From Limnephilus marmoratus (Eukaryota; Arthropoda; Insecta; Trichoptera; Limnephilidae): a DNA stretch of 64,000 nt. Under the pieces are notes generated by a model. The model searched no databases. It saw nothing but the letters and a program-made list of their open reading frames with translations, and had not been told where the DNA came from. The translations under genes were made by a program, and so were the position numbers. The stretch spans positions 8,759,411 to 8,823,410 of the forward strand of contig OU862913.1 of assembly GCA_917880885.1 (NCBI GenBank). Direction: 5' to 3'. Numbering within the stretch: the stretch's first letter is position 1; every line of letters begins with the position of its first letter. This document shows positions 10,600 through 22,089 of the stretch, piece by piece.

Positions 10600-13024
10600 G
10601 AGCTTTAAAGGAAAGTTTAAGATATAATTTATTTATTTACTATTTTGTAAGCCCATGGGGCTTTTACATTTATTTATTTATTTATTTGTTTGTTTACGCC
10701 TTGATGTCTTTTACATGTAAAGTAAATTGTACAGGAGCATTATAACAAGTATATAGTACTAGTAGTAGTAGCATTTTGGTATAGTGGTCCTCTGGTGATC
10801 CCGGTGCCGCATTTAAAATTGGAGTCATCATGCTTCATGCTGAGTCTCCTGAAATATTAAAATTATTTTTAAACAATTTATTTTTTAAAACAAATATAAA
10901 TAAAAATTGCAAACTTTAACAAATATTTATGTATACATAAAAGAAATTTACTATAGTAAAATTATAGAATAATAGTATGATATATTATATGACTGTATGA
11001 TAAGCTATTCTGTATACATTTCAATAAACGAAATATTTATTTACCATGATAGCATTCATCGAATGGAAACCTTTTCGGTTAAAGTATGCCTCTTCATGTT
11101 CCTTCGATCTAATCATGGCTATGTGGGTTCCGTCTATACACCCAATACTCCGGGAAAATGATATTTCTCATAAAATCTGAAATATATTCAATTTGAATGC
11201 ATAGATATAGGTACTAAACTTTCAATATAGTTTTTTTAATTTTTTTTTTGTTATTGTTTCAGAAAAACAAGCTGAGAGCTGCCCTTGTCGAATGGGAGAT
11301 TTTTGCTGCTAGGCAGAGTTGGTGTCCATTTTATAATACCATTTCTCCTTTACAATATGTTTTCTAAATGTGTATTTAATGTAGCATTTTTTATTTCAAA
11401 TGAGGAATAGGGTGCAATCACTTTTTTTTATAGACAAAAACATGCTATCACTGGATGAGGACCAAGAACAGTGGAAATACTGTGGAAATTCAGTGGGCTG
11501 TTCATATATAACTATTTCATTTTTTGTACACACATATTCTCTGAATGGCTATGCTTTTCTTAAGCTTACTAAAAATATAACGTTTTGTTCGATTAGAATG
11601 AATATTGTATTTTTATAACACTGTCATTGCAATATACATGTAATTGCTATTGTTACTATGTATTTCTCCTTTATTATATGTGCTCTAAATGTGTAATCTT
11701 CTCATAATATATTGCTAACTGTTTTAAAGAGACTTAAGTTTTTCTCTATGTACAAAATATAAAATAAGATACTACATTCATCATTTTTGTTGTTTTTGTT
11801 TTATTATTATTATTATTGTGCCTCCCTTCGACTTCGATAGAGACGACATGCTATAAAATTAATATTACTGTAATCTTTAAGTTAGACCGTTCTTCGCTTA
11901 AATTTCGAAAACCACACTGTGTTTCATCATCATTATGAAATTCAAGTAAGTGTACAAAAGACAGCAAAGGTAAAAGGGTTAGAACCAAATTATTTATTTA
12001 TTTATTAACGGTATAAATATACCATAAATACATATCACAAAATATTGATTGTACTTAAGAAATAATTTAAAAAAAAGGGTATATAAGTTAATTGTGGCAT
12101 TTGGTTAAGAAATGACACAATGAGCTACAATTACATACAATACTATAGTAAGTATAAATAAAATTAATACTGATTGAAAATATATGATAGAATAGCCTTC
12201 TTATAAGCTAGCTTCCGAGCAGTTAAATAGATCCGCCACATCTGCGTATCTATTACTAACTTCATGTAATCTAGGTAGAAGCAAGTTTTTCGTGTACTCA
12301 GTCTGACTTTTGATTCGGCTTCGCCCAGTTTCATACTGATCGATACAAAGAATATTTTTTTGTATGCGCCGCTACGGTTACAGTCATGGTATGGAACGGT
12401 GTAGTGGGCATAGACCTTTAGAGGAGATTAATAGATAAACCATAGGTTATAGACAAAAACATATCACTGAATGAGGACCAGTGGAAATTCAGTGGGCTGT
12501 TCATATAACTATTACATTTTTTGTACACACATATTCTCTGAATTGCTATGCTTTTCTTAAGCTTAGTAAAAATATAAAGTTTTGTTCGATTAGAATAAAT
12601 ATAGTATTTTTTTTAATACTGTCATTGCAATATACATGTATCATACCATGTAATTGCTATTGTTACTATGTATATGTTTATCAAAATATATTTTACCATT
12701 TCGCCTTTATTGTATGTGTTCTAAATGTGTAATCTTCTCTGTAATATATTGCTAACTGTTTTATGGAGACTTAAGTTTTCCTCTATTAACAAATATAAAA
12801 CATCACACCACATTCATAATTTTTGTTGTTTTATTTTATTGTTATTATTATTGTTCCTCGCTTCAACATCGATAGAGACGACGTGTTATAAAATTAATAT
12901 TTCTGTAATCTTTAAGTCAGACCGTTCTTCGCTTAAATTTCTAAAACCACACTGTGTTTCATCACCATTATGAAATTCAAGTAAGTGTACAAAATACAGC
13001 AAAGTTAAAAGGGTTAGAACCAAA
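10600..13024. other. Harbinger interior: AT-rich filler and a direct duplication
   Basis: Apart from the transposase exon at 11045-11176 and LINE tails, this region holds a roughly 570-base direct repeat (11425-11990 and 12447-13024, both starting agacaaaaacat and ending gggttagaaccaaa). A LINE 3'-end-like piece (atttattaacggtataaatatacc) lies between the copies. A short minus-strand stretch near 10850-10760 after tatttcag may be a decayed further transposase exon. Confidence 0.5.
10620..10745 (-). repeat. LINE 3'-end fragment with TTTA tail
   Basis: Runs of tttatttatttatttat flank gtaagcccatggggcttttacatt, the same kind of 3' stem (gccc..gggc plus ttttacat) seen at 16840-16870 and 45375-45400. 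It is a LINE terminus in minus orientation. Confidence 0.55.
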
Positions 13025-13941
13025 AGGCGCTAAGTAGGTGGTGACATTGGTTTCCATTCAAATCTACATGAAAAAACCCTTGACTCTGTGCAGAAACATG
13101 CAGTCCGTTTGAAAGATTCTTCTAACTTAACAAACGTATTGCAATCTTTAGAGCACAGGCGTCGGGTGGGAATGCTATCCTTGTTCTACCATTGCTCCGA
13201 GATGCTCCGAGGAACTACTGTCATTGATCCCTTCGTCATCGGTGCATAGTCGGGAAACAAGCCAAAAGCGCGCCCAACATAGTTGACATTTGTCACATGA
13301 GCTTCTTCGACTCGTTCTTGAGTTCGACAGAGATGAAATAATATTACATAAAATAATAACATATTATCCGATCATCTGAATAGGTATGCCACAAAATATA
13401 ATAAATCAGAACATACCCTTGTTTCACAGCATTCCTTTCTTGCTGCGTTCCTGGGAACTTTACGTGCCTACGCATGATTAAGTTTATAGCCGACACTATT
13501 TCATGCATGTGTCTGCTAACCGTTTGTTGTGAAACGCTACAGTGGAAGTCGTTTCCCACAAGTTTCTGGTATGACCCTGTAGCTAGGAAAGACAATGTTG
13601 TTAGAACCTGAAACATAAAAAATATTTGTTCATATGAAGCAGATACTTAAGGAATGTGCTGTTAATTTTCAGGATTGAGGTTTGGCATTACTCGCAGTAC
13701 TCACTTTCAGCTCCAAGGGCACTCCGGATGTTCTCCTAGGTACAGGGAGTAACGGCCTCAACTCGTCACACAACGCTTTGAAGAGGTCCTGCGACAGGCG
13801 GTAGTGAGCAATGAATAATGTTTCCGGAATGCTCATGGGGTCTGACAGATCCCTCAACTGTCTTCTACGGGCTGCCTCTACCCTGTTCTCGCCCTCGCGT
13901 AAAATTCGCAAAACAAATTGCAGGCGAAAGTAACCTTCCAT
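11045..13941 (-). pseudogene. PIF/Harbinger transposase, broken
   Basis: The exons on the minus strand are 13941-13705, 13607-13417 and 11176-11045. Exon 1 starts MEGYFRLQFVLRILREGENR and includes the HARBI1-like block HYRLSQDLFKALCDELRPLL. Exon 2 continues with SFLATGSYQKLVGNDF..SVSQQTVSRHMHEIV, typical of the helix-turn-helix part. Exon 3 has FYEKYHFPGVLG, then the catalytic Asp motif CIDGTHIAMI and HEEAYFNRKGFHSMN. A one-base frame break separates the two parts of exon 3. The remaining catalytic residues were not found intact. DDE transposases of this family cut and paste at 3-bp targets. Confidence 0.8.
13040..13245 (+). mobile_element. LINE reverse-transcriptase tail fragment
   Basis: The plus strand reads LDSVQKHAVRLKDSSNLTNV, then LEHRRRVGMLSLFYHC, the family-typical region after the reverse transcriptase (xxVQKRAxRLI..LxxRRxVaslxlfYr). 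No flanking domains remain. Confidence 0.65.
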
Positions 13942-14601
13942 TGTGGCTAAAATATAACACATACATTATGAATAATATACAGACTCGTACCTATTTGGTA
14001 CCTACATAGCATTCAAATTCAAATTTTCAACAGTATCCCTTTGCCCTTCGACGTTTGCAAAAGTTTCGCTTCGATCGAAATACGCACAAAACACTTAAAT
14101 AACCCAAACTAAGAACCTATTTTGTGCAAATACATAGTTGTCAGCTGTAGGAATTGCTAAAACGAAGTGTAATTACGATAATAATTATGAATACGTGCCT
14201 AAAAGTACGGCAACCCGTTTGAGGTATCGTTTAATTCCAAATAAATCATATTACTTACCTTTTAAAACAAGAAATTCGAATAGGTATATTAATTTATAGA
14301 AATGTGTCATTAGACGAAACGTCAAAGGTTTCATAAAACGGAGGTCCTCCGACCCGGCTTGAGAAACCCGAAATTTATACGACTGAGTTTCACAAACAGC
14401 GACAGGGAGTATCAAAAATGACAATACGAGAACGAAACCGGGCGTCGCTGTGAGAAGCAAACACATACTTTTTTGTTTGTAACTTCCGGGTTTCCGACTG
14501 ATAAAAAGTGTCAATTTTGCGAAACTGACAAACAACTGTCAAAATACGAGTGTGAAACACAGATATTGGCGGTTACGTAAGATAGAGAGTAGGCCCCCTG
14601 A

Positions 14602-15587
14602 TGAAGCTAGGGTTGTAGCGAAACCCGGTCGGCATAAAGTATAAAAATAAAAGAGGTGTTTACAAAGTTATTGTTATTGTAACTGTAAATATATTTTTCC
14701 GTGACATTTTGTAGAAAATATTAATAATCGTTTCATACCTTTACCAGTTCCACAACGTTTTTAAATTTTCATTTTCTCTCTCCTATAGCAAGACAATACG
14801 GTGATCATCTTATTTTTACCGTTTTCGCCCGACGTACCCATAGCTTGTCCAATATTTTCCCAAGCATCCACTTTAAGATTTTTTTAATAATTATTATTAT
14901 CTTTAGGGTCCTACAATACCGGAGCATTTTGATAAAGTTCAATTAAATTTAACACTTTTTCATCTGTCCCCTCTATGATGAAAACGTTCGTTTGAAGCTC
15001 GCGCCTACGTACTCACTACACAAGCGGCCGTGTCGCCGTCCACATGCGCACTGCGAGCCGCCTTTGTGCTCGCAGTGATACCGCCGTCGGCGCGAGCGGC
15101 CCGCTTTTAAATCGACGGGTCACACATTGCTAGTGAAGAATGTGCTAATTGTTCGGGAAGTTTTGGAATCGACTATACGCGGGCGATAATAGATTTTTAT
15201 TGAGTTAAACAATGGTTTTCACACGTAAACCATCAAAACACGCGAGTGAGATCGTGTAGTTTGGATGCGGGCGAAATTCTACCGCGTGTTATTGTGGCAG
15301 GCCTCTCGGTTATTGAGATTGGTGATGATCAGTGCCATCCCGTCGGGATATAAAGCATTACACACGTAATTTTCATTTCCCGCGGCCAGCGAACCCGCGG
15401 AGAACTCCATTTCATGGGAACTCGCCGTATTCCGAGAGAGAGTGTCGCTACCATTTGGGCAGGATTGAGAAGGTAGTGTCGAGGAATCAGAAGGACTGGC
15501 AATCCGCAGAGGGTCATGGGATCCTACCAGAAGTAATCGATCGGTTCCAGAGCCGAGGCCTGAAGAGGAAGCAGAAGGACCTACATT
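14602..15587. other. Unassigned DNA with a GC/CpG-rich patch
   Basis: Bases 14990-15320 are much richer in G+C and CpG than the surroundings (for example gccgtcggcgcgagcggccc). They resemble a promoter or the 5' end of a mobile element. A short ORF at 15332-15694 has no recognised domain. Text at 15498-15560 (ccgcagagggtcatgggat..agccgag) is repeated after the foldback at 16594-16650, so the foldback sits inside a locally repeated sequence, possibly a LINE 3' region. Confidence 0.4.
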
Positions 15588-16585
15588 GGAAAAATTTCGG
15601 TTTACGGAAGGTCTTCCTAGATAATTTTTTATATACTAATTATGGGCCGGAAAATCCAAAACTGAAAGATTTTTTTTTCGGAAAGCAATATTAACAAAGT
15701 TACACGACTTTAAAATTTTCTATACGCACACATGAAAATCGACATATTGGAAGCATTATGACAGTTTAAAGTCATAGATAATCTAGAAAGATGTTTTACC
15801 ACACAAAATTAAATGTTACCATGCAATAATATCATCAAACATACCTTATAAATCGACCAAATCTTCTTCGTCCGTTGAATCCTTGTCGAACAGTTTAGCG
15901 GCAACACTAGGTTTGTGTAACATGGTTTGTGCCCCTTTATACCGCCTGCTCACGTCAATTTTAAAAAACAGCCTACGTTTTCAAGTAGTTAAGCGGCTAC
16001 GCTAGGTTTGTGTAACATGGTTTGTGCCCCTTTATACCGCCTGCTCGCGTCAATTTAAAAAAACAGCCTACGTTTTCAAGTAGTTTAGCGGCTACGCTAG
16101 GTTTGAGTAACATGGTTTGTGCCCCTTTATACCGCCTGCTCGCGTCAATTTTAAAAAACAGCCTACGTTTTCAAGTAGTTTAGCGGCTACGCTAGGTTTG
16201 TGTCACATGGTTTGTGCCCCTTTATACCGCCTGCTCGCGTCAATTTAAAAAAATATCCCTGTTTTCAAGTAGTTTAGCGGCTACGCCAAAAGTGAGTAAA
16301 ATTTATAAAAAATAATTACTTAAGTTAGTTATTGATATGGCAACACTTAATTTTATGTGGTTTAATATCTTTGGTATGGCTATTTCTATGACTTTAAACT
16401 GTCAGAATGCTTCCTAAATGTCGATTTTCATGTGTGCGTATAGAAAATTTTAAAGTCGTGTAACTTTGTTAATATTGCTTTCCGAAAAAAAATTCTTTCA
16501 GTTTTGGATTCTCCAGCCAATAGTTAGTAGAAAAAAAAATAAGTTTTTTTATTTAGGAAGACCTTCCGTAAACCGAAATTTAGCC
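15588..16585. mobile_element. Foldback element F1 with internal 95-bp tandem array
   Basis: The long inverted arms are 15588-15780 and 16385-16585, roughly 190 bases with high similarity (gg..aaatttcggtttacggaaggtcttcc at the ends). The 8-base direct repeat CCTACATT flanks both sides (15580-15587 and 16586-16593), which supports transposition with an 8-bp target duplication. The centre holds four tandem copies of a 95-bp unit. No ORF. An 8-bp duplication is used by the hAT and P superfamilies; the superfamily here is not established. Confidence 0.8.
15885..16290 (-). repeat. Tandem repeat, 95-bp unit, four copies
   Basis: catggtttgtg recurs at 15921, 16016, 16111 and 16206, an exact 95-bp period. 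Read on the minus strand, the unit contains ttacacaaacctagcgtagccgctaaac and is a 15-base-shorter version of the 110-bp unit at 29517-30110. Confidence 0.9.
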
Positions 16586-16593
16586 CCTACATT

Positions 16594-16804
16594 CCGCAGA
16601 GGGTCATGGGATTCTACCCGAATTAGTTGATCGGCTCCCGAGCCGAGTTCTACCGAAGGTGGAGAGAGTCTGGGCCTCCCTTTCGATAAGAACCATCATC
16701 AGGCATCACCGGAAGAGGCCACAGGGGCCTACTACTCTCAGCCGCAGTCCGGGTGTAGGCAGATAGTTTAGGTTAGGTGGGTTCGTTGGTCCCGGGTGAG
16801 TCAT
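16594..16804. other. Flank of F1, probable LINE 3' region
   Basis: Repeats the ccgcagagggtcatgggat block found before F1, then continues gggcctccctttcgataagaacc..ccgcagtccgggtgtagg to the start of the TTTA-tailed LINE. No gene. Confidence 0.35.
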
Positions 16805-18096
16805 TGTATTTATTTTATTTTTATTTATTTTTTATTTATTTATTCAACGCCCAGAGGGCTTTTACATGTTTGGTAGTACAATGATGACAGATGATTTTTC
16901 AATAGATAATGAAATAACAAAAATAAAATTAGATAAAAAATGCACACAAGTCACAAAAATACGAAAAAAAATACAGCAATTTGATAAGTTTACAAAAATA
17001 CACATATGTTTAGTAATAGTTTTGGAATATGTTTTTTTACAACATCCACAAAATTCGCCAAGTTGATGTTAAATATGTCGACATCACCTAAGTACTGATT
17101 CCCCATAGTGTGAAATCGTTGTATAGGAGAGTGGGCAATGTAGTTCCGCTTGTGAATGCTGCAGTAGAATAATGTATTTTGTCGCGTGGTTACTGTCGGT
17201 ATTCGTAAGTTTATGAGTTGTAGGAGTTCGCAACAGTCGAATTTAGAGTTAAGTGTTTTGAATAAAAATGTTAAGTCGTTTATTTTACGTCTGTCTTCTA
17301 GTGTATGTATTTATAGAATATTTAGTAATATATTATATTTTAAGTCTTCTAGTGGGATACTTAATTTAAAATTTATAAAACGCAGAATTTTTTTTTTGTA
17401 TTCGCTCAATATTATTAACGTGAATTTTGTAAGATGGAGACCAAACTACCGAGTTATATTCAATTTGGCTTCTAACTAGAGAAACGTATAATAGTTTAAT
17501 GGCTTCTATGGAACTAAAGTTTTTAGTTGTTCTTAATACGAAGCCTAGTGTTTTCATACCTTTGTTCATAATTTGGTGGATATGATTTGCGAAACTTAGT
17601 TTTTCATCCAAAATAATTCCAAGATCTCTCATTTCCGTGACTCTTTCTAAAGCTGTGTTATTGATGGAATATTCAAATAAAACAAGATTTTCATTTCTAA
17701 AGAAAGTCAAGGTTTTACACTTTTCTACATTTAAAAATAAATTATTTTGAACGCACCAATCTTTAAACTTACTAATATTTGACTGTAGTATATGGCAATG
17801 ATTTATATCTGTTATTTTCTTGTATAGCTTGATGTCATCAGCAAAGAGCAATACCTCGACATCATTAAAGCAATTGGTTATATCATTAATGAAAATGAGG
17901 AACAAAACCGGGCCAAGGTGACTACCCTGCGGTAGGCCACTAGTAGCCCAGAAAGCTTTCGAGATCCAAGATTTTATTTTGACGAACAGTTTACGATTTA
18001 ATAAGTAGCTAGTAAACCATTTTAGCATGTTATCCCTTATTCCTAGAGCAAATAGTTTTTGGATTAGTAGTTTATGGGATACTTTGTCAAATGCCT
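16805..18096 (-). mobile_element. 5'-truncated LINE (Jockey/CR1-like)
   Basis: The minus-strand ORF at 18028-17366 encodes the second half of a reverse transcriptase. It includes GLPQGSHLGPVLFLIFIND, the catalytic LLFADDIKLY, MRDLGIILDEKLSFANHI and LLYVSLVRSQIEYNSVVWSP. Upstream, the reading frame continues to AFDKVSHKLL at about 18094, where the copy is truncated. After a frame change near 17370 the C-terminus continues to about 16866, followed by a 3' end with the stem cgcccagagggc and a (TTTA)n tail (16805-16845). Its 3' terminus is also found alone at 6840-6900. Confidence 0.85.
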
Positions 18097-18099
18097 ATT

Positions 18100-18950
18100 T
18101 ATAACGATGCTGTCACAGGTCCTCCTCTGTTCAATATACTATATTTATGTTCTCACGTAATACTGGGTTTTAATGGTGTAGACCGACTACCGTAATCCTT
18201 TCCAGGATTCACATATTAAGATTTGCCCACGCCGTGAAGGGAGAGTCTCGCGCCTGCTGCAGATCGACATTCCACGACTATATAGTCTTGAACTTGTATA
18301 ATTGCATTCGGAACATGAAAAAGGTTTTACTCCACTATCAGTCAGCTTATGAATCATAGAGGAATAATGTATTGCTCCACAGGGAAACCTTAGAAAAATT
18401 ACATTCTCAGGGCCTCCCCAGGGGAGCTAATGTAAAAAAAGGATGTGTTGTACAACCATGTAGGTATATTATAGGTAAAACAGTGTTAAATTGTGGAAAT
18501 CCGGAAGGAACACAAGGCCCATACAAATAATAATAATTTCCAATTTTTTATAAATTACAATTTAAATATAAAAAAAAAACAATATGCGCATGTATTGCGA
18601 GATAGAAATCTCCTGTTTTATTTAAAACCGCAAACAAGATTAAAACAAAAAAAGGTATTTAAGCGGCATTCCAGTAATATGCGCAACTTAGTTTTGACTT
18701 TTGGGTAAAAATGGTCACTTGGGTGTTACGTAACGTTAAGGTGGGGGGAGGGGTGCAGAAAAACGTTACGGCGCGTTACATGGGGGGGGGGGGGGAAGGT
18801 CAAAATTTAAAGGCTTACCCTCGTAGTGTTATAATATGAACTTTCCGAACCCTTTGGAAAAAGTGAATAATTGCAGACGGAAAACAAAAAAAAGTTTTTA
18901 TCCAGTATGGATGTGTAAGTGCGTTGTTAAGTGTGATTTTATCGAGAAAG
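18100..18950. other. ZF2 3' flank with decayed finger remnants
   Basis: Minus-strand pieces at about 18300-18360 (ggaacatgaaaaaggtttta on plus) and 18835-18950 are decayed zinc-finger repeats. The rest includes a G-run at 18782-18794 and AT-rich DNA. No intact gene. Confidence 0.5.
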
Positions 18951-18961
18951 AGTAGTTACGA

Positions 18962-21900
18962 TCAGGACATGAAAAAGGTTTTTTCTCGAGAATGGGTGCG
19001 TAAGTGCCTTGTTAAAGCTGATTTGTCTGAACAGGAGTAGTTACAATGGGGACATGAAAAAGGTTTTTCTCCAGAATGGGTGCGTAAGTGCACCGTTAAA
19101 TGTGATTTGTTTGAGCAGGAGTAGTTACAATGAACACATGAAAACGGTTTTTCTCCAGAATGGGTGAATAAGTGCCTTGTTAAACTTGATTTGATTGAGC
19201 ATGAGTAGTTACAAAGGGAACATGAGTGAGGCTTTTCTCCAGAATGGGTGAATAAGTGTTTTGTTAAACTTGATTTGACTGAGCAGGAGTAGCTACAATA
19301 GAAACACAAAAAAGGTTTTTCTCCAGAATGGGTGCGTAAGTGCGTTTTTAAATCTGATTTGCTTGAGCAGGAGTATTTACAATGTGGACATGAGTAAGGC
19401 TTTTCTACAGAATGGGTGAATAAGTGTTTTGTTAAACTTGATTTGTCCGAGCAGGAATATTTACAATGCGGACATGAAAAAGCTTTTTCTCCAGTATGGG
19501 TGCGTAAGTGCCTAGTTAAAGCTGATTTGACTGAGCAGGAGTAGTTACAATGGGAACATAAAAAAGGTTTTTCCCCAGTATGGGTGCGTGAGTGCACCGC
19601 TAAATATGATTTGTTTGAGCAGGAGTAGTTACAAGAGGGACATGAAAAAGGTTTTTCTCCAGTATGGGTGCGTAAGTGCTTTGTCAAATCTGATTTGCTT
19701 GAGCAGGAGTAGTTACAATGTGGACATGAGTGAGGCTTTTCTCCGAAATGGGTACGTAAATGCAACGTTAAATTTGATTTGTTTGAGCAGGAGTAGTTAC
19801 AATGCGGACATGCAAAAGGTTTAACTCCAGAATGGCTGAATAAGTGCTTTGTTAAATTTGATTTGCTTGAGCAGGAGTAGCTACAATGTGGACATGAGTG
19901 AGGCATTTCTCCAGAATGGTTGAATAAGTGATTTGTTAAGCTTGATTTGTCTGAACAGGAGTAGCTACAATGGGGACATGAAAAAGGTTTTTCTCCAGAA
20001 TGGGTGCGTAAGTGCCTTTTTAAATATGATTTGCTTGAGCAGGAGTAGTTACAATGTGGACATGAGTTGGGGTTTTCTCCAGAATGGGTGCGTAAGTGCC
20101 TTGTTAAATCTGAATTGCTTGAGTAGGAGTAGTTACAATGTGGACATGAGTGAGGCTTTTCTCCAGAATGGGTGCGTAAGTGCCTTGTTAAATATGACTT
20201 GTGTGAGCTGGAGTAGTTACAATGGGGACATGAAAAAGGTTTTTCTCCAGTGTGAGTGCTTAAGTGCCTTCTTAAAAGTGATTTTTTTGAGAATGAGCGG
20301 TTACAATGGAAACATGAAATAGAGTCTTCTCCAGGGTGCATCAGTTCATTCAAGTCCGGTATAATGTCTGAAAAAGATTGAGGATAAAGTTCAATAAGTA
20401 TGTATCTAAAAGGAAACGACAAAGTTATTAAAACAAATTAAAACAAACAAAATTCGATATTACCTGCAGCAGTCTCTGCAGTACTTTCAGAGTGTTCTAG
20501 GCATTCCTTTTTTACATCTGTCAGGTCTATGTCTATTTCCGTGTAAGGGATACTCTTTCCGTCTTCTTCTCGGGGTCCTGGTTCTGCCTTGATGGGTACA
20601 GTGTCCACATTAATGCTACCTGGAATAACAAAAATAAAACTTTGATAATATGAGTAACGACGTAGGTATTACATTTAAAATTCGTTATGGGTCGGTGCTA
20701 TTTATGATATAATATGATTAATTCTTGTATTTATTGTTGGATTAATTCATTACTTTAACAAAGATCCTACTGATAAGATATTTGCAATAACTAAGCGGGT
20801 ACAAAATATTGGATATGTATATTATGTTATATTATAAAACGGTTATTATTATTTTTTGGAATGATATAAATTTTAAAAATAAAGATTAGTTAAGGATGAA
20901 GTTATCTCTTAAATTGCTGTAGCTGCAGGAGCAGGTGTCTTGTACTAACTGTGAGATATTACCACTTTAATACCAAGAGCAATTATTTAGAAAATTACTT
21001 TCAAATAAATTTTTATAATGCAAACTTTTAGGTAAAAAAGTTTTATGGAAAGAGTAAAGTTGTTTAAAGATACCATTGAGAAATAACCAAGGGAGAAATA
21101 ATAATAACAATATTAAATTTAAATAGGTATATAAAAAGAAAATACTATGATTTACGTCACTTTACAGATATTTTGTTGTCTTCCGGTTTCGGTACCTCCG
21201 TACCATCCTCTGTTGACTGACTGTTATAAAAATACTATAACATATAACAGTCCTGAGGATGGTACGGAGGTACCGAATCCGGTAGACTACAAAATATCAA
21301 TAAAGTGACGTAAGTAAAACAAAATATTTTCTTTTTATTTATTTAAAATGTCAAGTCACAATGTGTTTGCTTCTTTTGGATTATTAATTATAAATTTATC
21401 GTATTACGTGGGCACAAACTATGGAACCATTACTAGACATTTTGTTCTGAAAAGTTTTATTTTAATAATTTTTAAGTTAGTTCCTAGTTAGTAGACAGGA
21501 TGTGTCAAAACAGGCAGCAGAAAATACAAGAACAAAAGTAAGTAACAAATGAACATAAATAGACTTTAAATTTAATTTCAGAAATAAGAAAATAAGAAGG
21601 ACTCTAGATGTCCGCTGCAGGGACCGACGCTTTAGGAAAGAAATACCATTTACTTTTGAGCACCTTTAGAACGGAGCTTGGTAGTTTTTTGTCAATGGGA
21701 TAATATTTTTAATGTATCAAAATACGTGTAACTTATATCGTGTTCCAAATGAGATGAGGTCTTCACTTGGGGGATCGAGAACTTTTTTTGAGAAATATAA
21801 GTTGTAAGGACTTTTAGTATAACAGTCAACTGAAAACGTACAAAATATTGAATAAAAAACATTGCAAACTAGCCAAGAATTCCATACATCCTGAAATCAA

Positions 21901-22083
21901 CATTTCCTTACTTTTGCAATGCAACTTACTGACTGCCGGAGTACTCTCCACATACTGCAAACATTCCTTCTTCACATCCGAGAGGTAGATATCTATATCC
22001 GTATAGGGCATTTCACCTGCGCCTTCTTCTTGGGACCCTGGTTCCACCTTGATGGAAACACTCTCTGGGTTGGGAAGATCCAT
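18962..22083 (-). CDS. ZF2: C2H2 zinc-finger protein, 16 fingers, three coding exons
   Basis: Exons on the minus strand are 22083-21930, 20619-20464 and 20367-18962. Total is 1716 nt or 571 aa, with GT/AG borders and the same phases as ZF1 and ZF3. Exon 1 starts MDLPNPESVSIKVEPGSQEE and exon 2 includes TVPIKAEPGPREED..DVKKECLE. The two are homologous and rich in psi-K-x-E motifs. Exon 3 has 16 C-X2-C-X12-H-X3-H fingers on a near-constant frame (CPHCNYSCS-x-KS-x-LT-x-H). Helix positions -1, +3 and +6 vary while +2 is always Ser. The usual Phe of the finger core is Cys in most fingers. The ORF ends EKTFFMS because a run of six T (18979-18984) has one more base than the other linkers. A degraded 17th finger follows out of frame. 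Probable sequence-specific nuclear DNA-binding protein; target unknown. Confidence 0.87.
20640..21929 (-). other. ZF2 intron 1
   Basis: Intron between exons 1 and 2 (donor GTAAGT below 21930, acceptor ttattccag before 20619). It contains the hairpin element at 21131-21338 and otherwise AT-rich DNA without recognised genes. Confidence 0.7.
21131..21338. mobile_element. MITE-like palindromic element in ZF2 intron 1
   Basis: The ends are ataaaaagaaaata and tattttctttttat. Inner arms of about 85 bases pair with each other (cggtacctccgtaccatcctc with gaggatggtacggaggtaccg). The loop is only a few bases near 21230. It has no coding capacity. It behaves as a non-autonomous hairpin transposon. No target duplication was confirmed. 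Confidence 0.75.
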
Positions 22084-22089
22084 GGCCTT

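Larger units (their letters stand above)
8551..14601. mobile_element. PIF/Harbinger-type transposon, inactivated
   Basis: TIRs: tcagggggcctactctcta at 8551 is mirrored by tagagagtaggccccctga ending at 14601. The interior has the two divergent genes typical of PIF/Harbinger: a Myb/SANT-like protein on the plus strand (8874-10594) and a transposase on the minus strand (13941-11045). Both carry frameshifts. The spacer between them has collected LINE fragments and a 570-base direct duplication. A 3-bp target duplication is not evident, so the exact ends may be off by a few bases. Confidence 0.75.

Noticed and set aside
11425..13024. LTR retrotransposon suggested by a direct repeat
   Set aside because: The repeats lack TG/CA ends, primer site and polypurine tract. 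The interior is only 455 bp of LINE-end-like DNA.
16866..17479. Plus-strand ORFs at 16866-17066 and 17186-17479
   Set aside because: They are antisense to the LINE reverse-transcriptase C-terminus and 3' region.
19588..20322. Plus-strand ORFs rich in SSYN repeats
   Set aside because: They are antisense shadows of the ZF2 finger exon. The same happens at 4330-4548 (ZF1) and 39756-40121 (ZF3).
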